Assembly: GCF_003063505.1 (NCBI RefSeq)
Contig: NZ_NERW01000002.1
Coordinates: 248,001 to 312,000, forward strand
Length of the DNA stretch: 64,000 nt
Source of the DNA: Limnohabitans sp. T6-20
GTDB lineage: Bacteria; Pseudomonadota; Gammaproteobacteria; Burkholderiales; Burkholderiaceae_C
Direction: 5' to 3'
Each line of letters begins with the position of its first letter. The first letter of the stretch is position 1. The notes under the pieces are model-generated. The model was given only the letters and a program-made list of their open reading frames with translations, made no database searches and was not told where the DNA came from. Shown in pieces: positions 44,786 to 54,009 of this stretch. The translations under genes were made by a program, and so were the position numbers.

Positions 44786-46795
44786 ATGACCCATTCTTTT
44801 CAGCTTTCGGCCTTGGCTTGCGCCTGCTTGGCCACTTTGTCTTTTTCAAACGCTTGGGCGCAAAACGCCGCACCAAGTACGCTCCCAGAAATCGTCATTA
44901 CCGGCAACCCCTTGGGCCGCGACAGCACTACCGTGCCTGTCAGCACCATGGGTCGTGCCGAGCTGCTCGAACGCGGGCAAAGCACTTTGGGCGAAACCCT
45001 GAACGGCTTGCCCGGCGTGTCCAGCACTTACTTTGGACCCAACGCCAGCCGCCCCACGATTCGCGGGCTCGATGGCGACCGCATCCGGGTGCTGAACAAC
45101 AGCGCCTCCAGCCTGGATGCCTCGGCGCTCAGCTACGACCACGCGGTGCCACTCGATGTCTTGTCCACCGACCGCATTGAGGTGTTGCGCGGCCCGGCCG
45201 CCTTGCTTTATGGCGGCAGCGCCGTGGGCGGTGTGGTCAACGTGATCGACAACCGCATCCCGCGAGAAGCGGTCTCGGGCGTGTTGGGCAAAGCCCAGCT
45301 GCAAGCGGGCACAGGCAACGACGAGCGCAGCGTGGCCGGTTTGGTGGAGGCGGGCAACGAACGTTATGCCCTGCACCTGGACGGTTTTGACCGCCGCACC
45401 GGCGATGTGCGGGTGCCGGTGGCACTCGACTGCACAAAACCTGGCGCACCTGCCAACGCCCGGCGCATCTGCAACTCGGCCAGCTCCACCTGGGGTGGGG
45501 CCATCGGGGCCAGCACCTTCTGGGACCATGGCTATTTGGGCGCATCGGTCAACACCTACCAAAGCGATTACGGCACCGTGGCCGAAGACGAGGTGACGAT
45601 TGGCATGAAGACCACCCGCTACGCGCTGGAGGGCCAAGTGCGCCAATTGCCGGGCTGGTTTGAGAGCGTCAAAGCCCGCCTGAGCCACACCGATTACCAG
45701 CACACCGAGTTTGAAGGCGCCCAAGCGGGCACCGTGTTTGCCAACAAGGGCCAGGACCTGCGCATCGAGGCGCGGCACCGCCCGCTGGCGGGGTGGCAAG
45801 GCGTGGTGGGTGTGCAGACCGAGTCGAGCCGTTTTTCTGCGGTGGGCTCAGAAGCTTTTGCCCCCTTCAGCCGCACACGCAGCCAATCCCTTTTTGTGCA
45901 CGAAGAGCTGCCCACCGCCTGGGGCCAAGTCACGGCCGGGGCGCGTTGGGAGTCGGTGCGGGTTGAATCCTTGGGCAACCCCGAGCTGGAGCGGTTTGAC
46001 GAGGGCATCGGGTCCAAAAAATTCACCCCCTTCAGCTTGGCCGCTGGGGCGGTGTTCAAGCTCTCGCCCACTTGGTCGATGACCGGCAATGCGGCCTTGA
46101 CGCAGCGTGCCCCCAAAGACTACGAATTGTTTGCCAATGGCCCACACCTGGCCACCCACGCCTGGGAAATCGGCAGCGCAGCATTGGGCCTGGAAAAGTC
46201 CAAGAGCCTGGATGCGGGTGTGCAGTGGAAGTCCGGCCCTAACAGTGCCAATGTGACGGCCTTTGCCAGCCAGTTTGCCAACTACATTGGCCTGATGAAC
46301 ACGCAAGACGTGGAAGACGATTTGCCCGTGCAGCGCTACCAAGGCGTGAAGGCCCAATTCAGAGGCTTGGAGGCCAGCGGTCGTCAGCGTCTGTGGCAAA
46401 ACACCTCTACGCTCGATCTGGACTGGCGTGCCGATACCGTGCGGGCCACCAACACGAGCACCAGCGAGCCATTGCCCCGCATTGCGCCCATGCGTGTGGG
46501 CGCCACGCTGGTGTATGGCCAAGGCCCATGGAGCGCCAAGATGGGCGCTGACTGGCATGCCGCGCAAAAGCGTGTGCCCGAAGGCAGTGTGGCCACGGGT
46601 GCCTACACCTGGGTCAACGCCAGTGTGGCTTACCGCCAAAAGCTCGACGCCACGGTGCTGCATTGGTTTGCTCGCCTGGACAATCTGAGCGACCAACTGG
46701 CCTACAGCGCCAGCTCGATCCTGACCAGCACCGCGTTTGGCAAGTCGCCCTTGCCGGGCCGCAGCTTCAAGCTGGGGGTTCAGGCCACGTTTTGA
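44786..46795 (+). CDS. TonB-dependent receptor, ZnuD-like
   Basis: The 669-residue outer-membrane receptor has a signal peptide (CACLATLSFSNAWAQ), a plug domain (LGETLNGLPGVSSTYFGPNA, RPTIRGLDGDRIRVL, LRGPAALLYGGSAVGGVVNV) and a C-terminal barrel ending in an aromatic residue (VQATF). The ELFANGPHLATHAWEIG segment resembles ZnuD-type zinc receptors. With the small Cys and His-rich proteins upstream this suggests uptake of a metal or metal chelate. No Zur or Fur box was clear upstream, and the substrate stays uncertain. Confidence 0.85.
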   Translation: MTHSFQLSALACACLATLSFSNAWAQNAAPSTLPEIVITGNPLGRDSTTVPVSTMGRAELLERGQSTLGETLNGLPGVSSTYFGPNASRPTIRGLDGDRIRVLNNSASSLDASALSYDHAVPLDVLSTDRIEVLRGPAALLYGGSAVGGVVNVIDNRIPREAVSGVLGKAQLQAGTGNDERSVAGLVEAGNERYALHLDGFDRRTGDVRVPVALDCTKPGAPANARRICNSASSTWGGAIGASTFWDHGYLGASVNTYQSDYGTVAEDEVTIGMKTTRYALEGQVRQLPGWFESVKARLSHTDYQHTEFEGAQAGTVFANKGQDLRIEARHRPLAGWQGVVGVQTESSRFSAVGSEAFAPFSRTRSQSLFVHEELPTAWGQVTAGARWESVRVESLGNPELERFDEGIGSKKFTPFSLAAGAVFKLSPTWSMTGNAALTQRAPKDYELFANGPHLATHAWEIGSAALGLEKSKSLDAGVQWKSGPNSANVTAFASQFANYIGLMNTQDVEDDLPVQRYQGVKAQFRGLEASGRQRLWQNTSTLDLDWRADTVRATNTSTSEPLPRIAPMRVGATLVYGQGPWSAKMGADWHAAQKRVPEGSVATGAYTWVNASVAYRQKLDATVLHWFARLDNLSDQLAYSASSILTSTAFGKSPLPGRSFKLGVQATF

Positions 46796-46876
46796 TGGCC
46801 TGCGTGGCGTCGCCTAGGCGGCGGCGCTACGTGGTTTCCGCCATTTGAGCGGCTGAGTCAACGGGATAATCCGGGC

Positions 46877-47833
46877 ATGTACCTTGATCATCCCGTTTTG
46901 TCGTCATTGCTGCCCGTGGTGTTGCTGATCTTGATTGGCTTTGTGGCGGGCAAGGCCAAGCTGGTGCGCGGCGAGTCGGTGCGCGACTTGTCCAATCTGG
47001 TGTTTTTGGTGCTGACCCAAGCACTCTTGTTTCGCACCATGAGCAGCGTGCGCATTGAGCAGCTGGATTTCAAACCTGTGGCGCAGTATTTCCTGGTGGC
47101 TGGGGCCTTGTTTGTCACCATGCTCTGGCTCTATGGTCGTAACAGCCGCGCTTCGGTGCTGGCATTGGCCAGTATTTTCAGCAACACCTTGATGATCGGC
47201 GTGCCCTTGATCGGCTTGGCCTATGGGCAAGAGGGACAGGTGTTGCTGTTCACCTTGATCTCATTGCACGCCTTGGTCTTGCTGAGTGCGGCCACGCTGG
47301 TGCTGGAGTTGCAAGTCGCCAGCGAGCACGCCGCTCTGTCCGGCGAGCGCCGGGCTGTTTGGCGCACGGTGGCGTCTGCGGTGCGCAACGCCATCATCCA
47401 CCCCGTGCCTTTGCCGATTCTGGTGGGTTTGGTCTATGCCCAGACCGGCTGGGGCTTGCACCCGGTGGTGGACCGACCCTTGGCCTTGCTGGGCAGTGCT
47501 TTTGGTCCGATTGCTTTGGTGCTTGTGGGCATCACGTTGTCACAAACGCCGATTGGCAAGCAGTTCATGTCTGCCCTGAAATTGTCTTTGGTGAAAACCG
47601 TGGTCCATCCCGTGCTGATGCTGGCGGTGGGCTGGTTGCTGGGTTTGCGTGGGCTGCATTTGGCCGTCATGACGGTGGCGGCGGCTTTGCCCATCGGAGC
47701 CAATGTCTTTTTGTTCTCGCAGCGCTACCGCAAAGAAGAAGACGCTGTCACCGCGGGCGTGGCCGTGTCCACCGCGATGGCCGTGGTGAGCGTGACGGCG
47801 GTCATGGCGGTGTTGCCTTTGTTGCCCGTCTGA
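46877..47833 (+). CDS. AEC-family transporter
   Basis: The 318-residue protein has about ten membrane helices and the AEC (auxin efflux carrier) signs: start SSLLPVVLLILIGFVAGKAK, NLVFLVLTQALLFRTMSSV, and FSNTLMIGVPLIGLAYGQEG. AEC members move organic acids, often malate or malonate, but the substrate cannot be read here. It is monocistronic and converges with pdxH, with 13 bases between stops. Confidence 0.88.
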   Translation: MYLDHPVLSSLLPVVLLILIGFVAGKAKLVRGESVRDLSNLVFLVLTQALLFRTMSSVRIEQLDFKPVAQYFLVAGALFVTMLWLYGRNSRASVLALASIFSNTLMIGVPLIGLAYGQEGQVLLFTLISLHALVLLSAATLVLELQVASEHAALSGERRAVWRTVASAVRNAIIHPVPLPILVGLVYAQTGWGLHPVVDRPLALLGSAFGPIALVLVGITLSQTPIGKQFMSALKLSLVKTVVHPVLMLAVGWLLGLRGLHLAVMTVAAALPIGANVFLFSQRYRKEEDAVTAGVAVSTAMAVVSVTAVMAVLPLLPV

Positions 47834-47846
47834 CCGTGTCGCTGGT

Positions 47847-48479
47847 TCAGGGGGCCAGGCGCTCGCGCAACCACTGGCCACCGTCTTGCGTGTAACGCAG
47901 GCGGTCATGCAGGCGGCTCTTTCGACCTTGCCAAAACTGCCATTGGTCGGGTACCAGTCGGTAGCCGCCCCAGTGGGGTGGGCGAGGGGGGTTGAGCATG
48001 AACTGCGCCGCGTATTTGGCGGCGTTGGTCACCAGCACCGTGCGGCCGTCGATCACTTGGCTTTGGGGTGAGGCCCAAGCGCCGATGCGCGAGTCCAGTG
48101 GGCGGCTGTGGAAGTATGCATCGCTTTCTTCGTCGCTGATTTTCTCCACACGGCCCTCGATGCGCACCACCCGTTCCAGCTCGACCCAGTGAAACTGCAG
48201 CGCCGCAAAGGGGTTGCCTGCCAACTCCTGGCCTTTTTGGCTGGCGTAGTTGGTGTACCAGACAATGCCGCGTTCGTCGTAACCCTTGATCAGCACCACC
48301 CGAGTGCTGGGACGCAGGTTGCTGGCCACCGTGGCCAGTGTCATGGCGTTGGGCTCGGGGACTTCCGAAGCGATGGCCTCTTGCAGCCATTGCTCGAATT
48401 GCTTCAAGGGGTTGGCGTGGGAGGCGTTTTCGTTGAGCTCTGCTTTTTCGTAGCTCTTGCGCAGGTCGGCGATGTTCAT
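47847..48479 (-). CDS. pdxH: Pyridoxamine 5'-phosphate oxidase
   Basis: PdxH oxidises pyridoxine or pyridoxamine phosphate to pyridoxal phosphate using FMN. The 210-residue protein has the FMN-binding [40 protein letters not shown] and the C-terminal [20 protein letters not shown] followed by LHDRLRYTQ, typical of the family. Length is normal. It is transcribed alone, from near 48479 leftwards. Confidence 0.96.
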   Translation of the reverse strand: MNIADLRKSYEKAELNENASHANPLKQFEQWLQEAIASEVPEPNAMTLATVASNLRPSTRVVLIKGYDERGIVWYTNYASQKGQELAGNPFAALQFHWVELERVVRIEGRVEKISDEESDAYFHSRPLDSRIGAWASPQSQVIDGRTVLVTNAAKYAAQFMLNPPRPPHWGGYRLVPDQWQFWQGRKSRLHDRLRYTQDGGQWLRERLAP

Positions 48480-48554
48480 GGTGTCAAGTATAGGCAGCGG
48501 TTTCGGTGCCGCATGGCTTCAGGTCAGTCAGGGGTCGGAAAGCGTCAGAACATC

Positions 48555-49172
48555 TCAGTCGGCATGACGCAGCAAGGCGGCCAGGGCCCGGTCTTCGATG
48601 CCATGGGCCTGCAAGCTGCGGTAGGTTTGCAAAGCGTAGTCGCGTGTGGTGCCAAAGCGCCCGCTGGCTTGCTGGAAGATTTGCCGGTAAGTGTCGGCGG
48701 TCAAATTGCCGGTGAAGCTGGGGCTGCTGCGGGGCAGGGTGAATGCCAGGGCCTTGACCGGACCCTTGGGGGTTGAGCAAGGCAGCCAGTTGGGCGTGTA
48801 AACGTCCATGGGCATTTCTCTGGCCCACAGCCGGGTCAGCACTTCGTCTGCTTGGTCCTTGGCAATCTTGTAGGCCACGCCTTGGCAGCTGCCGCCAGGC
48901 AGCAGGGCAAACACCAGCCCCGGGCATTGCGGACTGCCCCGGTTCAGGCGGCTCCACATCTTGAGTGCGCGGTGCCATCCCCAGACCTTGGTGGTGTGCT
49001 GCTCAACGGCCTCAAATTCAGGCCGCCACAACAAGGATGCGTAAGCAAACACCCACAAGTCCTGGCCCATGGCGCATTGGCTGCGAAAGCGTTCCAGCAA
49101 GTCACTTTGAAATGCCGTGGCCTCCTCTGGTGGCGAGGGGTGGGTTTCGGTTTGGGTGAAGCTGTCAGTCAT
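48555..49172 (-). CDS. ChaC-like gamma-glutamylcyclotransferase
   Basis: The protein of about 205 residues has the family opening VFAYASLLWRPEFEAVEQHT and VWGWHRALKMWSRLNRGSPQ, followed by GLVFALLPGGSCQGVAYKI and YTPNWLPCSTP. Family members split glutathione or gamma-glutamyl-amino acids to 5-oxoproline. The ATG at 49172 is preferred to an in-frame codon three residues earlier. It is a stand-alone gene between pdxH and a plus-strand small gene. Reaction is inferred from family. Confidence 0.88.
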   Translation of the reverse strand: MTDSFTQTETHPSPPEEATAFQSDLLERFRSQCAMGQDLWVFAYASLLWRPEFEAVEQHTTKVWGWHRALKMWSRLNRGSPQCPGLVFALLPGGSCQGVAYKIAKDQADEVLTRLWAREMPMDVYTPNWLPCSTPKGPVKALAFTLPRSSPSFTGNLTADTYRQIFQQASGRFGTTRDYALQTYRSLQAHGIEDRALAALLRHAD

Positions 49173-49223
49173 GTGCAACAAGGCCCCATTACAATCTCGC
49201 CACTATTTTCGGAGAAAACACAC

Positions 49224-49445
49224 ATGTCGACCCCTCAAGATGACAATCAACCCGTAGTTTGGGCCGTTTTGGTGGCTGTGATCGTGCTGGCCGTCGGCCT
49301 GGCGATTGGCTTTGGCATTGCCAAAAGCAAAAAAGCAGCGCCTGCAGCGCCAGCGGCCGTGACCGCCCCAGCCGCTGAGGCCTCTGCACCCGCAGCCGAA
49401 GCCTCCGCCGCCCCTGCTGCTGCCGAGGCATCTGCCGCCAAGTGA
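49224..49445 (+). CDS. Small single-pass membrane protein with Ala-rich tail
   Basis: The 73-residue protein has a short polar start (MSTPQDDNQPVVWA), one membrane helix (VLVAVIVLAVGLAIGFGIAK) and a C-terminal low-complexity stretch of Ala, Pro, Ser and Glu (EASAPAAEASAAPAAAEASA). It has a good ribosome site (CGGAGA) and is followed by a strong terminator, so it looks like a true gene. I do not recognise a family. The Ala/Glu repeat may have grown by slippage and is probably an extended tail in the cytoplasm or periplasm. Confidence 0.75.
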   Translation: MSTPQDDNQPVVWAVLVAVIVLAVGLAIGFGIAKSKKAAPAAPAAVTAPAAEASAPAAEASAAPAAAEASAAK

Positions 49446-49461
49446 TCCGTCACTGGCCTTC

Positions 49462-49489
49462 AAAAAAACCCGCCTTGGCGGGTTTTTTT
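49462..49489. terminator. Strong intrinsic terminator
   Basis: AACCCGCC pairs with GGCGGGTT around a two-base loop (TT), with A-rich and T-rich flanks on both strands, so it can act in either direction. It ends the gene at 49224-49445. Confidence 0.9.
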
Positions 49490-49576
49490 ACGCCTTCAAT
49501 CCAGCGTTTGCGAGTTGTACCCCTTCTGTAACTCGCCAAACGCCCCCAAACCATGGAACGCGGTTACCATCGGTTA

Positions 49577-49591
49577 TGTAATTTAGTTACC
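49577..49591. promoter_or_regulatory. HexR-like operator upstream of edd
   Basis: TGTAATTTAGTTACC differs from the HexR consensus TGTAATTAAATTACA at only a few positions and is roughly palindromic. HexR represses edd, zwf and related genes until it binds KDPG. The site lies 23 bases before the edd start. No hexR gene is in the window. Confidence 0.55.
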
Positions 49592-49613
49592 ACGCCGACC
49601 CCGGCGTCAAAAC

Positions 49614-51479
49614 ATGACACTCCATCCGATTTTGGCCGCTGTGACCGCCCGCATCACCGAGCGCAGCCGCCCGACCCGTCAGGCCTATTTGCAGCAGGTC
49701 GATGCCGCTGCCCAGCGCGACCCCGGGGCCCAGCGCCTGGGTTGCGCCAACGTGGCCCATGCCTTTGCTGCCATGCCCGAGGGCGACAAGGGCCGCGCCA
49801 CGGCGCTCGACAAAATCAAGGTGGTGGCCCCGCGTGCGCCCAACATTGGCATCGTCAACGCCTACAACGACCTGCTCTCGGCCCACGCCCCGCTGCAACA
49901 CTACCCCAACCTCATCAAAGACGAAGCCCGCAAACTGGGCGCCACCGCCCAGGTGGCCGGCGGCGTGCCCGCCATGTGCGACGGCGTGACCCAGGGCACA
50001 CCGGGCATGGAATTGAGCCTGTTCAGCCGCGACGTGATCGCCATGGCCACGGCCGTGTCGCTCAGCCACGATGTGTTTGACGCCGCCCTGATGCTGGGCG
50101 TGTGCGACAAGATCGTGCCAGGCCTGCTGATCGGCGCTTTGCAGTTTGGCCATTTGCCCACGGTGTTTGTTCCCGCAGGCCCCATGACCAGCGGCCTGTC
50201 CAACAGCGAAAAATCCAAGGTGCGCGAACAAGCAGCGGTGGGCCTGGTGGGCCGTCCAGAATTGCTCGAAGCCGAATCCAAGGCTTATCACGGCGAAGGC
50301 ACCTGCACTTTTTATGGCACGGCCAACAGCAACCAAATGCTGCTCGAAGCCATGGGCTTGCATGTGCCGGGCACGGCCTTCATCAACCCGGGCGAGGGCG
50401 TTCGCGCTGAACTCACCCGCGAAGCGGCCCGCACCGTGCTGGCGCTGGTCAAAGGCCAAAACTTCACCCCCATCGGCCGACTGGTCGACGAGCGCTGCAT
50501 TGTGAATGCCATGGTGGCCCTGCTGGCCACCGGCGGCTCGACCAACCACCTGATCCACTGGGTGGCGGTTGCGCGTGCGGCGGGCATCGTGATCGACTGG
50601 GACGACTTCTCGGCCCTGTCCGATGTGGTGCCCCTGCTGACCCGCGTGTACCCCAACGGCAGCGCCGACGTGAACCAGTTCCAGGCCGCAGGCGGCCCGG
50701 GCTACGTGATCCGCGAGCTGCTCGACGCCGGGCTGATGCACGCCGATGTGCTGACGGTGCGCGCTGGCGGTTTGCGTGAATTCACCCGCATCCCGTCTGC
50801 CCAAAATGGCCAATTGGTCTGGTATGACGCCGGGGCTAGCAAGGACGATACCGTCGTGCGTCCTGCGTCCAGCCCGTTCAGTGCCTCGGGTGGCCTCAAG
50901 TTGTTGCAAGGCAATCTGGGTCGCAGCGTGATCAAGATCTCGGCCGTGCCCGAAGAACTGCACACCATCGAAGCCCCTGCGCGTGTGTTCAGCTCGCAAG
51001 ACGAGCTGCATGCCGCGTTCAAGGCGGGCGAGCTGGACCGTCTGTGTTTGAGCCACCCTTCGGGTGGGGTCGTGTGTGTAGTGCGCTGGCAAGGCCCGCA
51101 GGCCAATGGCATGCCCGAGCTGCACAAACTCACCCCGCCCATGGCCGTGCTGCAAGGCAAGGGCTTCAAGGTGGCGCTGGTCACCGATGGCCGCATGAGT
51201 GGTGCTTCGGGCAAAGTGCCCGCCGCCATCCACGTCTCGCCCGAAGCCGCCGCCGGTGGCCCGCTGGCCAAAGTGCAAGACGGTGACCTGATTCGCCTCG
51301 ATGGCGTGAATGGCACCTTGCAGGTGCTGGTCAGCGAGGCCGAATGGGCCGCCCGCCCACTGGCCCAAATGCCCGCCGGGCTGCGCGCCGCCAACGGCGT
51401 GGGCATGGGCCGTGAACTGTTTGCCAACCTGCGCCGCAATGCGCTCAAAGCCGAAGAAGGAGCCTGCACATGGCTGTGA
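49614..51479 (+). CDS. edd: Phosphogluconate dehydratase
   Basis: Edd dehydrates 6-phosphogluconate to KDPG in the Entner-Doudoroff pathway. The 621-residue IlvD/Edd protein has Cys-containing motifs for an Fe-S cluster ([30 protein letters not shown]), and the [20 protein letters not shown] segment. Length is typical of Edd (about 600). It overlaps eda by ten bases. A HexR-like site lies upstream, in agreement with the known control of the pathway in proteobacteria. Confidence 0.96.
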   Translation: MTLHPILAAVTARITERSRPTRQAYLQQVDAAAQRDPGAQRLGCANVAHAFAAMPEGDKGRATALDKIKVVAPRAPNIGIVNAYNDLLSAHAPLQHYPNLIKDEARKLGATAQVAGGVPAMCDGVTQGTPGMELSLFSRDVIAMATAVSLSHDVFDAALMLGVCDKIVPGLLIGALQFGHLPTVFVPAGPMTSGLSNSEKSKVREQAAVGLVGRPELLEAESKAYHGEGTCTFYGTANSNQMLLEAMGLHVPGTAFINPGEGVRAELTREAARTVLALVKGQNFTPIGRLVDERCIVNAMVALLATGGSTNHLIHWVAVARAAGIVIDWDDFSALSDVVPLLTRVYPNGSADVNQFQAAGGPGYVIRELLDAGLMHADVLTVRAGGLREFTRIPSAQNGQLVWYDAGASKDDTVVRPASSPFSASGGLKLLQGNLGRSVIKISAVPEELHTIEAPARVFSSQDELHAAFKAGELDRLCLSHPSGGVVCVVRWQGPQANGMPELHKLTPPMAVLQGKGFKVALVTDGRMSGASGKVPAAIHVSPEAAAGGPLAKVQDGDLIRLDGVNGTLQVLVSEAEWAARPLAQMPAGLRAANGVGMGRELFANLRRNALKAEEGACTWL

Positions 51480-52117
51480 ATCTGAGTGGAAATTTGACCG
51501 CCCTGCAAGTGATGCAGGACGCCCCCGTGATCCCCGTGATCGTGCTCAACGACGTGGCCCACGCCGTGCCCATGGCCCGCGCCCTGGTGGCAGGCGGCAT
51601 CCGCATGCTCGAAGTGACCCTGCGCACCCCGCAGGCACTGGCCTGCATGGAAGCTATAGCCAAAGAAGTGCCCGGTGCCGTGGTCGGCGCGGGCACGGTG
51701 CGCAGCGCCGCCGATGCGGCTGCAGCCGCCAAAGCCGGTGCCCGTTTTGCCGTCAGCCCCGGTTACACACGCACGGTGGGCCAGGCTTGCCGCGACAACG
51801 GTTTGTCGCTGTTGCCTGGCGTGGCCACCGGCAGCGAAATCATGATGGCCCAAGAAGATGGCTACACCGAACTCAAGTTCTTCCCGGCCATGCAAGCGGG
51901 CGGCCCCGCCATGCTCAAGGCCTGGGGCGGCCCGTTCTTTGATGTGAAGTTCTGCCCCACGGGCGGCGTGACGCAGCAAAACGCGAATGACTTGCTGAGC
52001 TTGCCCAACGTGGCTTGCGTGGGCGGCTCATGGTTGGTGCCTGCGGATGCGCTGGCCCAAGGCGACTGGGCACGCATTGAAGCGCTGGCGCGTGAGGCGA
52101 GCCAGTTGCCGCGTTGA
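51470..52117 (+). CDS. eda: KDPG aldolase
   Basis: Eda splits KDPG to pyruvate and glyceraldehyde 3-phosphate. The 215-residue TIM-barrel has the catalytic Glu region [15 protein letters not shown] and the Schiff-base Lys in the [11 protein letters not shown] motif, plus FCPTGGV for phosphate binding. Overlap with edd means a single transcript and coupled translation. It is a different protein from the second family member at 57888, which shares only fold and motifs. Confidence 0.96.
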   Translation: MAVNLSGNLTALQVMQDAPVIPVIVLNDVAHAVPMARALVAGGIRMLEVTLRTPQALACMEAIAKEVPGAVVGAGTVRSAADAAAAAKAGARFAVSPGYTRTVGQACRDNGLSLLPGVATGSEIMMAQEDGYTELKFFPAMQAGGPAMLKAWGGPFFDVKFCPTGGVTQQNANDLLSLPNVACVGGSWLVPADALAQGDWARIEALAREASQLPR

Positions 52118-52166
52118 AATTGGCAGTGGTGTATGAGCGAACCCGCTCATGAGTCATCGCTTCCCT

Positions 52167-52241
52167 TGTGGGAGCGAGCCCCTGCTCGCGAATGGCGGCC
52201 AAGCCACTGCATTCATTCGGCTGCGGGGGCAGCCTCCCACA
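52167..52241. repeat. REPIN-like element, copy B
   Basis: A 75-bp element with ends TGTGGGAGCGAGCCCCTGCT and CAGCCTCCCACA-type inverted arms. It matches copy A at 22153 and copy C at 52303 in the same orientation. It lies in the intergenic space downstream of eda. Confidence 0.75.
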
Positions 52242-52302
52242 AAACAGCCTAAGCCCAATAAACAGTCCAAAGTCCTCCCTCAGTGGAGGTGCCTCTCTTC
52301 TT

Positions 52303-52395
52303 TGTGGGAGCGAGCCCCCGCTCGCGAATGCCGGGTGTGCAAGTGCATCCATTCAGGCCACGATGACCATTCGGCCGCAGGGGCAGCCTCCCACA
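52303..52395. repeat. REPIN-like element, copy C
   Basis: A 93-bp element with the same ends as copies A and B, and a longer internal spacer. The region 52118-52465 holds these two copies and no gene. The elements lie side by side in direct orientation, 61 bases apart. Confidence 0.7.
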
Positions 52396-52465
52396 CCAGA
52401 GCAATGGGGTGACCATCTGCACCAGCGCACTGGGTTGACCACCCACACCCGTCAGGTGTCAGGCT

Positions 52466-52876
52466 TCAGCGAAGCCCCTGCCCACCCGCGTATTCGGCCC
52501 GCTGGATCAGCTCCACCTTGTAGCCATCGGGGTCGGTCACAAACGCAATCACGGTGGTGCCGCCTTTGACGGGGCCTGCTTCACGCGTCACTTTGCCGCC
52601 AGCAGCCTTGATCTTTTCGCAAGCGGCATAGGCGTCGGGCACACCCAGCGCGATGTGGCCGTAGGCCGTGCCCATCTCGTAGGTTTCGACGCCCCAGTTG
52701 TAGGTCAACTCCAGCTCGGCATGATCCGGGTTGTTGCCGTAACCCACAAAGGCCAGCGAATATTTGTACTCGGGGTTTTCCGAGGTGCGCAGTAGTTTCA
52801 TGCCCAGCACCTGGGTGTAGAAGTCGATGGAGCGTTGAAGGTTGCCAACGCGCAGCATGGTGTGTAGAAGTCTCAT
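52466..52876 (-). CDS. gloA: Lactoylglutathione lyase (glyoxalase I)
   Basis: GloA converts the methylglyoxal-glutathione adduct to lactoylglutathione. The 136-residue VOC protein starts [20 protein letters not shown] and shows [20 protein letters not shown], with the metal ligands His and Glu, and [16 protein letters not shown] at the end. Length and motifs match the bacterial Ni-type GloA. It overlaps the upstream thioesterase gene by four bases. Confidence 0.95.
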   Translation of the reverse strand: MRLLHTMLRVGNLQRSIDFYTQVLGMKLLRTSENPEYKYSLAFVGYGNNPDHAELELTYNWGVETYEMGTAYGHIALGVPDAYAACEKIKAAGGKVTREAGPVKGGTTVIAFVTDPDGYKVELIQRAEYAGGQGLR

Positions 52877-53427
52877 GATTTCGATTGTGCAGGCATTTCA
52901 AAAACAAGGCAGGCCGTGCTGGCATGGGCGTACAAGGTGCCATCCGGGCCGACCAGTCGGGCCTCGGCGGTGGCCAGCTGGCGGCCGCAGTGCACCACCT
53001 GGCCAATGGCCCGCACGCGCTGCACTTTGGGGGTGAGGGCCTTGACCAGTTTCACGCTCAGGTCGGCCGTGGTGTAGCCCCGCCCGGGCGGCATCATGGT
53101 GTGCACCGCGCAGCCCAGGGCCGAGTCGAGCAGGGTGGCAAACCAGCCGCCATGCACGGTGCCCAGTGGGTTCATGTGCTGCAGGCCAGGCGCCCCTTGA
53201 AAAATCGCCTGGCCCGGGCTGACTTCGATCAGCAAAAAGTCCAGTGTTTTGGCAATGGGGGCGTAGGGCAGCTCGCCGCTGAGCAGGCCTTGCATGACCT
53301 CCAGCCCGGTTTTGCCGGCCACTTGGTCAGGGCGGGCTACGCCGGGGCCTGCGCCTGCGTCCAAGCGGGTTCGTATTTCTTGCTCTTGCGCCAGCCAGGT
53401 GTCGAGCAGGTTGGTCGGTGTGTTCAA
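52873..53427 (-). CDS. PaaI-family thioesterase
   Basis: The 184-residue protein has the hot-dog fold with [20 protein letters not shown] near residue 88 and the acyl-CoA thioesterase region [14 protein letters not shown]. Family members hydrolyse aromatic or medium-chain acyl-CoA thioesters in the cytoplasm. The substrate is not known. It is transcribed together with gloA, which starts in its last codons. Confidence 0.88.
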   Translation of the reverse strand: MNTPTNLLDTWLAQEQEIRTRLDAGAGPGVARPDQVAGKTGLEVMQGLLSGELPYAPIAKTLDFLLIEVSPGQAIFQGAPGLQHMNPLGTVHGGWFATLLDSALGCAVHTMMPPGRGYTTADLSVKLVKALTPKVQRVRAIGQVVHCGRQLATAEARLVGPDGTLYAHASTACLVFEMPAQSKS

Positions 53428-53631
53428 AGTCGTGTCCAGATTTAAAAAGGGCCTTGCAGCCTGGGTTCAGATGGAGGATGGCATCGAGGGCAGAGCTTGC
53501 CGCATGGCCACCCGCCAAGGCAACCACCTTGGCGACTTTGTGGCTCGGTTGCTTGTATCTCATGGCACAGCGCTTCAAGTACCATTGCCAGATTCAAATC
53601 GCCCGATCCCGGGTTCTAACGGAGAAAAGCC

Positions 53632-54009
53632 ATGTTCAGTCATGTGATGTTGGGTGTGAATGACCTCGAGGTCTCTAAAAAGTTTTACGACGCCGTGCTC
53701 GGCACCTTGGGTCACGGCCCGGGCGTGGCCAACAAGAACCGCTATTTCTACCGCAGCCCCACGGGCACCTTTGCCATCACCACGCCCATCAACGGCGAGC
53801 CCGCTACACATGGCAACGGCAGCACCATTGGCTTCACCGTGCAGTCGGCTGAGCAGGGCGATGCTTTTCACGCGGCGGGCGTAGCCAACGGCGGCACCAC
53901 CTGCGAAGACCCACCGGGTTTCCGTGAAACCCCTGCGGGCAAGCTGTACCTGGCCTACTTGCGCGACCCGGACGGCAACAAGCTCTGCGCCTTGCATCGC
54001 CCTGGATGA
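53632..54009 (+). CDS. VOC-family protein, glyoxalase-like
   Basis: The 125-residue protein has the start FSHVMLGVNDLEVSKKFYDA, with a His near the N-terminus, and the end YLAYLRDPDGNKLCALHRPG with the PDGN motif of the VOC superfamily. It could be a small metalloenzyme or a binding protein. Such stand-alone VOC proteins are hard to assign. It has a good ribosome site (GGAGAA) and overlaps the RIO-kinase gene by ATGA. Confidence 0.85.
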   Translation: MFSHVMLGVNDLEVSKKFYDAVLGTLGHGPGVANKNRYFYRSPTGTFAITTPINGEPATHGNGSTIGFTVQSAEQGDAFHAAGVANGGTTCEDPPGFRETPAGKLYLAYLRDPDGNKLCALHRPG

